Made by a program: the position numbers and the translations under genes
NCBI GenBank assembly: GCA_025201345.1
Contig: JAIXMG010000010.1
Span: 496,001 to 560,000 of the forward strand
Origin: Thamnidium elegans
Taxonomy: Eukaryota > Mucoromycota > Mucoromycetes > Mucorales > Mucoraceae
Length of the DNA stretch: 64,000 nt
Direction: 5' to 3'
Part shown: piece by piece, positions 56,454 to 64,000 of the stretch
How positions within the stretch are numbered: position 1 is the stretch's first letter
How the letters are laid out: each line of letters opens with the position of its first letter
Notes under the pieces: generated by a model
What the model was told of the DNA's origin: nothing
The model's input: the letters and a program-made list of their open reading frames with translations, nothing else
Database searches by the model: none

Positions 56454-57119
56454 ATAAAGAATTTTTCTGCGATCTGTTGAGTTTCAAGCGCATCCATATC
56501 TTGGTTATGACCACTAGGATCTTTTGTTCCGGCAAGTGCTTGTTCCAATCTTTGCAGTTTCAAGCATTTTTCTATCATTTGCTGTCGATTACCGAGTTGG
56601 ATATTGGTGAAAGGCTGGAACGAGACGTGCATGGCGTTTTGAGAAGGTGTGTATTGGAACTGGTCGATACTTTTCATAAGCTCTTGTAAGGCTTTGTTTG
56701 TAACTTCAGGCATTTCTATAGGTTGAGAAAAGTCTTTTTGTGCACTCATTTATATAACTGGGTAATTATTTTGTGTGTGTGTGTGTGTAACTTGTTACCT
56801 TTTTGATCATCTTTTGTTACATTAGATGTATAATCCCTAACGACTTTTACAGCTATCTTTTGGAGTAAAGAAGTTAACTTTAATTGATACTCTACCATCT
56901 GTTCATAAACCTCGCTACTCTAAACCGTTAAATCCTTGCTGGTTTTTTTTTGTGGTATCAAACTTACATATAAACCTGTTTGTTGTGCTTTAGTTTTTCT
57001 ATCATCATACTCTGATGCTGTATTCTTTTACAGTGATGTTTAATAGTTTGTTCATTTTTTTCACACTGCGTAAGAACGATATCGTCCATATTTTCATTAT
57101 TATTAGAATTACAATCCAT
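56450..57119 (-). CDS. Small coiled-coil protein of unknown function
   Basis: Best reading has three exons: ATG 57119 (MDCNSNNNENMDDIVLT.. to HNKQVY), a second exon of about 120 nt (SEVYEQMVEYQLKLTSLLQK.., SNVTKDDQK) and a third from about 56713 to TAA 56450 (MPEVTNKALQELMKSIDQF.., MHVSFQPFTNIQLGNRQQ.., ETQQIAEKFFI), in all about 170 aa. Both splices keep frame. An unspliced alternative starts at ATG 56749 (99 aa). Helical, heptad-like Leu/Ile spacing suggests coiled coils. No family recognised; small subunits of tethering or cytoskeletal complexes often look like this. The 3' end overlaps the convergent aminotransferase gene by 4 bp. Confidence 0.55.
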
Positions 57120-57181
57120 AAAATATGATTACAAAGGTAAAAAGAAAAAAAAAAGAGAGAGAGAGAGAGTATGATTTTTAT

Positions 57182-57852
57182 TTATGAAGTCATTGCGAAA
57201 TATTTTTGAGTAGCAGATAAAGCATGATATCTAACATCCGAGTCTTGATGTGTCATCAGTTCCATAACACGCTGCTTGGCTCCTATAACCTCTAAGTTCT
57301 TTCTACCGTCCTTTGAATTGTACTTTACATATTGTCCTACATCGTGACAAGCTACAGCTAATACGACTGGGTTTGGAGATGCGCTTAATATACGAGCCAA
57401 TTGTCTAACGTAAAAAAAAAAAATGAGGACAAAAAAAAAAAATCGTAGTAATACATCATGGTTTTCTCTTACCTTAATAACTTTTGGTTGTTTTCATTTA
57501 AACGAGTAGCATTTTGTTTCCAAAAATTCTCTGATAAATGGGATGGACTCCATTGTAACATACCTGTTTCAAGTTCGGAGACATAAACCTCAAACGTACT
57601 ATTAAAGACTTTGATTAGAACCCTTTTTCTCTTTAAGATTGGAAACTACTTTACGAAAGACTTTGAAAGCTTCGTTGCAATTCATTTTGAGTAAACTCGA
57701 TATCATCCGCGATCTCGGGGTCAGCCCATTTCCGAGTAGACAAGTGTTCACAAAGGGGTAACAATTTAGCTACCAACATAGCCGACATATTTTCCGCAGG
57801 AGCTTTTTCAATAAAGTTCTAACCCGCACGCAATAAATAAATAAATAAATAT

Positions 57853-57884
<32 letters not shown>

Positions 57885-59098
57885 CAGCAAACTTACTCTA
57901 AATGTAGCAATAATCACTCGAATCACTTTTTCCTTGACTGCGGACTTTGCCAACTCAATCAAGGTAGGAATCACCTGACACCGACGATCCAAGTTCTTTG
58001 CCACCTCATTATCAAACGACAATAACCAAATAGCGAACGTCAACTCGTATACTTTTTGCGGGGCACTTGATTTCTTGAGGATATTCACCAAGGAGTCTGT
58101 AGCATGTGTAGTGTCCCAAAAGGCTCGACGGTATTCGGGAATATGAAATAGAGCATCCAGTATTTGAATGTTGAGGTCAACAACGTGTTGTAAAGGACTT
58201 TGTAACTGAAATGTCATCCATCGAAAAAATTCGTTAATATCGATATCACGTTCGGGCGTAGAACTTTACGTATATATATATATATAAAAAAGGTTATTTA
58301 TTTGTTCTCGTCATGCATATAACCCTGTCCTGGTTATCTTACCAGATTAAAAGAGTAAGTATTTTACTAGATTGAATACCGATAAATTCATCACTAATAC
58401 GTAAAGCTCTAGATATATATTAATTACACTGCTACAGAAAAAAAAAACAAAAAAGCTCTTACTTGTGAAAAGGACCAAACGGAAAATCAGTAACTTTTTT
58501 TCCGACATCATGAAACAATGAAATTCTTTCTTCGTGATCTAATGAAAACGTAAACAAGGGGTCGCACTGAAACACTAAAGATATACTATTTACCATCCAA
58601 CATATCATGGATCAATACCAACACTTTTTGAAGAGCATCTACTCTAGCCAACTTTTGCATTAACTCGAGATATAATGCAGCATAATATAATCCATGCTAC
58701 GAATGAGGATATTAAAACTTTACAAGTAAAAGAAGATTATAATTTCTTACCTCGGCCATAATAGGAGTTAAATCGGCCATTGATTTATTCTCTACGTGCT
58801 TTATCATGGCTACTTCATCTTCTGTGATTAAACCAGCATGTTTGTACTCCTACCAAAAAGAAAAAAAAATAACATATATGTAAGAACAATAAAAAATAGG
58901 CGCGTCTTTTTCTAAAAAAAAAAAAAAAAAAAAAAAAAGTACCTCCCAAGGTATATCCTTTGTTCTTATTTTGTCCAACATATCATCCAAATAAGGATGC
59001 GAGATAATCGTAACTTTTACATCGTGTACAAGATCATTTCTAGCAAACAAGATAGCGTCTGATTCTCCTTCTTTTTTTAAAGTATTATTACTCAACAT
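57182..59098 (-). CDS. VMA13: V-type H+-ATPase subunit H
   Basis: About 8-9 exons from ATG 59098 (MLSNNTLKKEGESDAIL) to TAA 57182, about 440 aa. N-terminal armadillo-like part: IPWEEYKHAGLITEDEVAM, YYAALYLELMQKLARVDALQ, IHDMLDG. Middle: LNIQILDALFHIPEYRRAFW, YELTFAIWLLSFDNEVAKNL. C-terminal domain: LSTRKWADPEIADDIEFTQ, STFEVYVSELETGMLQWSP, FWKQNATRLNENNQKLLR, LAVACHDVGQYVKY and KQRVMELMTHQDSDVRYHAL. Subunit H connects V1 to Vo and switches off ATP hydrolysis in free V1. The intron before STFEV is 56 nt. Another intron carries a (CA)n repeat. The WDR7-like gene at 5.8 kb is a possible regulatory partner of the same pump. Confidence 0.93.
57853..57883. repeat. (CA)n microsatellite inside a VMA13 intron
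   Basis: About 15 CA units next to an ATAA repeat. It explains a spurious antisense-like VCVCVC tail when the intron is translated. Confidence 0.9.
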
Positions 59099-59211
59099 GA
59101 TGATAGAAGAAAGAAAGAAAGACAAAAAAAGGGGGAATTAGAAATAAAACGAGCGGGAATAAATAAAGGGGCAAAAAACTGTCAGAGAAAGAAAAAAAAA
59201 AATACGTCATT

Positions 59212-59250
59212 TTTATTATTATTGTTATTATTATTATTATTATTATTAGT
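59212..59250. repeat. (TTA)n microsatellite
   Basis: About 12 TTA units with one GTT interruption, between the start of VMA13 and the 3' end of the disordered-protein gene. Confidence 0.85.
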
Positions 59251-59406
59251 TTGACTTTAATTAAAATGGGGAGTGTGTAGGTGTGTGAGTGTGTGGAAAA
59301 AAAAAGGTTGTGAATGTTACAGCAAAAAAGAAAATGCAAAAGTTGATAATAAAAAAAAAAAAAAAGGTTATAATAGACATTTTAGTCTAAAAAAAGATTT
59401 TTTTTT

Positions 59407-60647
59407 TTATGCAGATGCAGTGACTACAGGAGTAGCTGTTACATTAGCATTTTCTTCGATGTTAGTTTCAACAACGTCTTGCTCTACTTCTGTAACAACA
59501 ACAGCAGGGGCTTCTTCTTTAGCAGGTGCAGTGGATGCAGCCTTTTTATTATTCTTTTTTGATGTAAATAATTCAGTTAAACGACCAAGAGGAGAAGAAG
59601 GACGTTGTTGTGCTGGTGCTTCAGTTTCTAAAAGAACAAAGTTTAGTATGTATATTTTTAATATATGCAATCTTTTTTTTTTTTTTACCTTCTGTTTGTT
59701 GTTGTTCAACAACTTCTTCTGTGGTAGGATTATTGGTAATAGCTGTAGCTTCTGCAGCAACAGCAGAAGCAGCTGGTTCAGCAACAGCTACTTCCTCTTC
59801 GGTATTAACTTCTCTTTCTTGCTTCTTGGACTTGTTACCAAATAATTTGCTAATAAATGATTGACGTTTATTGGCAACAGCGGTAGATAAGTTGGCGGCA
59901 GATTGCTCGACCTCTTGTGTAACTTCGGTAGCCTTTTGTTCAACTTGTTCAGCTGCTTCTGTGACAGCTTCTGTGACAGTAGTAGTAGGAGGTGCTGATT
60001 CCTCAGTACCTGTAATGTTATCGGTCTCAATGGGTTGAAGTTGTTCGATTTGAGGTAATTCAGTGGTAGCAACTTTAGTGTTTTCTTCTTCGTTTACTTT
60101 AGGAGAAGACTATTACAATAATTATCAGTAAAAAAATTGTTTTTTTTTTAAATGTTTGTATATGTATTACCTTTGATCTGGAAAAGAAACCGAATCCCTT
60201 GGAAGTCTTTTTAGCCTTTTCAGCCTTTTCAGTCTTTTCAACCTTTTCAGCCTTTTCAGCCTTTTCAGTCTTTTCAGTCTTTTCTTCAGCAGCAGGAACT
60301 TCTTCAGTGGGTGCAGTATCTTCCTTTACTTCTTCCTTTTTGGATTCTTCCTTTTTGGATTCTTCCTTTTTGGATTCTTCCTTTTTGGCGGCCTTTCCAA
60401 AGGGATTGAAGATTGTACGACGCTTGGTGACAGTAGGCTTGGCAGCGACTTCTTCAACAGCAGTTTCTTCAGTAGTAGGCTCAACAGTTGCATCAGCAGA
60501 TTCAACGGCAGTTTCAGTAGATTCGACAGCAGGTTCCTCAACTACGACAGGAGTTTCTTGTGTTGTTTCAGTAGCGGGTGTCTCCATGGCGACGGGTGCG
60601 GGAGCGGTGACGACGGGATCAATAGTAGGTTCAGTAGTGGTAGACAT
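59407..60647 (-). CDS. Disordered Lys/Glu/Ala-rich repeat protein
   Basis: Three exons from ATG 60647 (MSTTTEPTIDPVVTAP) to TAA 59407, about 370 aa. There is no hydrophobic core. It is rich in Ala, Thr, Val and Glu with short basic patches (TKRRTIFNPFGKAAKK, RSK, KRQSFISKLFGNKSKK, SPLGRLTELFTSKKNNKK) that look alike and recur once per exon. Exon 1 holds four tandem KKEES/KKEEV units and a run of (T/A)EKAEK units, visible in DNA as 15-bp and 9-bp repeats at about 60333-60390 and 60205-60285. The repeated FxPFGK / FISKLFG / LTELFTSKK modules may be short linear binding motifs. No family assigned. Lacking a signal peptide, it is probably cytosolic. Confidence 0.75.
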
Positions 60648-62416
60648 TTTATTTTATTTTAAAAACTAGTAAAAGAAATTCAAGGATTATTAGAAAAAAA
60701 AGCAAAAAAAAATAAATATAAAAAAATAAACAGGTATTTATATTTATTTTCTTTGATCCAACACGAGGTGTAAGAAAGATGGGGTTTTAAAAAGGAGTAA
60801 AAAATAGTTAAGGAGGAGGACAGCAAAAAGAGGTTACACAACTAGTAACATTAGTACAACAAATGCATAGCTTCATTTATACATTAAGAAAAACTCGTTT
60901 ATTAAAAACCTATTAAATTGTACACAGCTCTTGAGTCAGATTTCCTATTGAGGTGAGCTGTCAACCCTGCTATATACCAAATCATTTTCGACACATTTAT
61001 CTTCTTTTGATAATTTGCCGCATAATTAAAGAAAAAAAGAAAGAATGTATAATAGAGAGGTGTATAGCCAAGATCGCTATATGTATCATATCATTCACAC
61101 ATTGCATAATCTGTTATGAACAATTAAAATGCTTTTTTTCTGATTTTCAAAAAAAAAAAAAAAAAAAAGGTTTAACAAAAACTCGTTTACGTGAAAAATA
61201 TCAGACGTTTTCTTTTGGGGAGTTTTTTAACTTCAGATATTTTCTTTTTTTAGACCTTTTTTTTATAGATTAAACCATTTGTGTTTACTTGTTTTAATAA
61301 AGTAGTGAACACGAAAAAAGCTGACTTTTTAGTTTAACCAACTATATAATATATATTTTTGCGGAGATCACAGGTAATATTCTAGACTTTAGATGTTGTT
61401 GATGTAAAATGTGGTACAAGAAATTAGTTTTATAAACTTTTTGTTGATTTCAACGTGGTTGTCAAACCATATACAGTGAAATAAATTCTGTAATAATATA
61501 AAGAATTAAAAAACATGCTTTATTCTTTATACAAATAGACTAGGCTTTTTATCTACAATTCTTTAAATATACATTTGCAAACTAAAATATATTAATTTGA
61601 TCTAATTCTATTTTTGATTTGCCTTTCGTGTTCATCGTTTTTGTCAATTGTGAATCACTGCTGATGATTGATCGCGTCAAAACTTTATTTCGGCGTAAAA
61701 AAAACAAATGTTTATTTCAACTGTAAAAACGCCGACTTTTATATATACATATAACATGCTAAAGCTGCTCCCATTCTATCGGGTCTCGTAGGAATTGCAT
61801 ATGTGATCTGTGTCAGATAAATCGCATTCCCTTATTCTACGGTTTAGGCAATTTAGGGACTGGGAAGTTGTGAACTCAGATAAATCTTAGTTTATACAGA
61901 GTTCCTTGATAAGTGTAGATATCGATTTGATAGGAACCAAAATAATGTGATATATGCATCAGGCAGTAACAAAAAAAAACACTGCAATATTAAAGTTAGT
62001 ATTAGGACTACCCATAAAAAGCCTTTTTTCCTTAAAAATAAATAAACAAATTGATCCTCCTAGGGTCCGCCAAATAGTTTCCCGAGTATATACACTTTCT
62101 TTATTCCAATTATCTTTTATGCGTCTCCTTTTATTCTCGCTGTGCATTGTGCATTATATTCTTAAATAGAAAATTGAGTGAAAGAAGCCGAGATGTATAT
62201 GCTTTTCTCTCTTTCTTAGAGGTTAGTTAAAAAAACCCTTCCTTCTTAAAAAAAAAAGCTCTCTTCAACTCGATAGGTATTTTTGAAAGAAAATTAAAAA
62301 ATACACAAAAACTTAAAATTAAAAAAAAAAAAAAAAAATTGATCCAGAAGACGGTCTTATCTGGGTTTTTTTTTTAATATCATCAGTGAACGTCGTACGA
62401 CAATATACATATACTC

Positions 62417-62448
<32 letters not shown>

Positions 62449-62746
62449 TAACTGTATCTGTCAAAAAAAAAGGTTTACTTATGGTTGAGTCAGGCATTGA
62501 CCTGATATCACACCCAGGTTAGTTAATATTTTAATTTTTTTCTAATAAATGGCAATACCCGTGTACTAAAAAGCCAGAAAAGAGTTGGGGGCGTTTTCCT
62601 ACCTCCCTTAAATTTATTAATATTTTAAAGTTTAAAGTGGCGGCTTGGCCTCGGTTCCATAGCTTTCTTATGCATACGGTATTCTTGCATCCAAGAATTT
62701 GTAAATATTACTACTTTAAGCTTTAATTATCACCACTATTATTATT
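60648..62746. other. Long intergenic region, no gene called
   Basis: About 2.1 kb, AT-rich, with A- and T-runs (about 61150-61168, 62321-62338, 62419-62447). One weak minus-strand coding-like stretch at about 61790-61890 (LNRRIRECDLSDTDH..) may be transposon debris. Confidence 0.5.
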
Positions 62747-63419
62747 TTACCAAAGTAATACATGACAAGTAACTGTTGGCATCTTCGCTCGTTTGGAAGG
62801 TCGAGGATTAGCAACTGCCTTAAAAGTTTCCAAAGCATGTTCACATCTTGGACAGAAAGACGAAGTTTCGTATTCATTGACAAGGTATAGCATTATTTGT
62901 AAGTAATAGTAGTAAACTTCACGTTTAAAAGAACGATCGCCTCATTCACGCTCCGGTTGTGATGAATTTTAACTTCCATAATAGCGATTACACTTTTCAT
63001 CGAATCGAAACTCAAAAGAGGAGTCAGGGAAATATACTTCTGTTGGCTTTTGGGATTCATTCTCATAATAACCGTATAAAGTGCTGCTTACTTTTGCTCC
63101 TGTTTTGACATAACGCGTAGACTTTTCCAAGTTCACTGATTTTGATTCAGTTCACGAAAGGATCGCTTCAGTTTCTTTGGCAATGGCAGGTTGAGTACTT
63201 TTTTCGTTTCATCATCATCTACCTTCGTTTCTACATTGCGTTTTGACAGCTTTCGGCTTGTACCAAAATTTTGCTTGATTACTGAAACGCCGGCACCTTC
63301 CGTTTCTAGAGTTCCATGGAACTGTACAGTCTTTTGAAATCCTTGGTGCTTAAACACCTTTTTTTTTAAAGGTTTACTGCCTTACCCCATATATCAAGTA
63401 GTTTCCTGCTTTCGGTAAC
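62747..63419 (-). pseudogene. Fanzor (eukaryotic TnpB-like) transposon protein, decayed
   Basis: Minus-strand blocks in changing frames: VTESRKLLDIWGKAVNL, an in-frame TAA, KVFKHQGFQKTVQFHGTLET, then EGAGVSVIKQNFG. An unrecognisable basic middle with stops follows (63133-62945). Last comes LYLVNEYETSSFCPRCEHAL, ETFKAVANPRPSKRAKMPTV, TCH and a TAA. The TDGVSVS-like block followed by a C-terminal TSxxCxxC..NPRP..K.P.VxCH block is what I recall of Fanzor/TnpB-like proteins in Mucorales, where the C-terminal part is an incomplete RuvC plus zinc finger. The second CxxC and the catalytic final Asp region (NRD) are missing. Several stops and frameshifts mean the copy is dead. Confidence 0.55.
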
Positions 63420-63436
63420 GTTTTGCTCTTAAGAAT

Positions 63437-63957
63437 ATGGTAATTGACTATTTTGCTATCAAGTGTCATATACTACAAGATAACTTACTGCGAGAGTTTA
63501 CATTCCAAGACACTTCGTCTACCGAAGGGGTTCGTGCCGACTCTCCAACACTCGAGCTCTTTGCTTTCGCTGATGATGTTTGTATCCTGTTAAGTAATCA
63601 AAACGGCCCCTCTCGTACTCGACTACATATGCAGCAATATATCTTGGTGTCGAATGATAAATTTAATATTGATAAAATAGAAGCCTTTTGGTTAAATGAT
63701 AAACTGGATCGTTTTTGGAAATCGATATTAACTGACCATAATATATCAACATATTATCATACTGGATCTGTACAAGCGTTTAGATATCTCGGATCTTACC
63801 TCCCGTGCTGTACAAGGCATCGTCGTCTGCTCGAAGATCAACTACTATTAAAAATAATCACTCAATGTCGGATATATTCACAATGGCAGCCGTCAATTTT
63901 ATTTTCGTTGTATCTGACTGTATTCCTACTAAAAAGATTCTCCTCAAGTATGGTCTA
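63437..63957 (+). pseudogene. LINE (non-LTR retrotransposon) reverse-transcriptase fragment
   Basis: A 173-codon frame contains the RT catalytic motif in LELFAFADDVCILLSNQN, followed by LHMQQYILVSNDKFNIDKIE and AFRYLGSYL, the order seen in fungal LINE RTs after the palm domain. The N-terminal RT motifs and the endonuclease are absent. The frame ends in TAG at 63955, after which similar sequence may continue in another frame towards the right edge. It abuts the Fanzor remnant head to head. Confidence 0.75.
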
Positions 63958-64000
63958 GTCTCTTCGAGCGGTTACTCAATCCAACAACTGATCCTTTTTT

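Noticed and set aside
57819..58217. C-terminal VCVCVC tail on a V-ATPase H exon
   Set aside because: It is translation of a (CA)n repeat inside an intron with a normal donor.
59273..60669. Long plus-strand frames opposite the disordered-protein gene
   Set aside because: Mirror of Lys/Glu/Ala-rich codons; the minus strand has the start, introns and a coherent composition.
1..64000. CRISPR arrays, rRNA and tRNA genes
   Set aside because: No regular direct-repeat and spacer array, no rRNA-like conserved stretch, and no cloverleaf with A and B boxes was recognised by eye; a tRNA scan was not possible.

Overview
The window is AT-rich nuclear DNA of a filamentous fungus, most likely an early-diverging one (Mucoromycota, probably Mucorales). 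The reasons are: many short introns (about 50-100 nt) with GT..AG borders; long A/T homopolymers in introns and spacers; a full set of eukaryotic housekeeping genes; a GPI-anchored chitin deacetylase; and several decaying members of families that I recall as being expanded in Mucorales (PD-(D/E)XK-like, C2H2/'RKN' family, F-box, Fanzor/TnpB-like). Family names rest on motifs read by eye; no search was run.

Layout. 1-5 kb: 3' end of an M13 metallopeptidase, a MITE copy, a coding relic, a secreted Cys-rich GPI protein (-) and a PD-(D/E)XK-like gene (+). 5.8-15.1 kb: three minus-strand genes, a WDR7/rabconnectin-3beta-like WD40 protein, a mitochondrial pyruvate/branched-chain dehydrogenase kinase, and a SAM methyltransferase. 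16.6-20.7 kb: a large inverted duplication (arms about 1.64 kb, spacer about 100 bp) carrying two facing copies of one broken zinc-finger gene, with a solo LTR inserted in the right arm only. 23-27.5 kb: a universal stress protein, a tiny two-exon gene, an F-box pseudogene and two MITEs. 28.4-34.8 kb: a CsbD stress protein, a paralogue of the GPI protein, a chitin deacetylase, a CDK-like kinase and an AhpD/CMD-like protein. 34.9-37.8 kb: another MITE and several broken genes. 38.0-53.2 kb: VPS13 (about 10 kb), a metacaspase, a membrane GNAT acetyltransferase and a complex I B12 subunit, all on minus. 53.8-60.6 kb: an M13 pseudogene, an ACC-synthase-like aminotransferase, a coiled-coil protein, V-ATPase subunit H and a disordered Lys/Glu/Ala protein. 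62.7-63.96 kb: a decayed Fanzor-like gene next to a LINE reverse-transcriptase fragment.

How the genes relate. Several products serve the endomembrane system: the WDR7-like protein is known in animals as a V-ATPase regulator, subunit H is a V-ATPase component, and VPS13 moves lipids at contact sites. The chitin deacetylase and the two GPI proteins act at the cell surface; the dehydrogenase kinase and the B12 subunit act in mitochondria. These look like ordinary dispersed fungal genes, not one operon-like pathway. The unusual content is the mobile and decaying material between them, above all the 16.6-20.7 kb palindrome.
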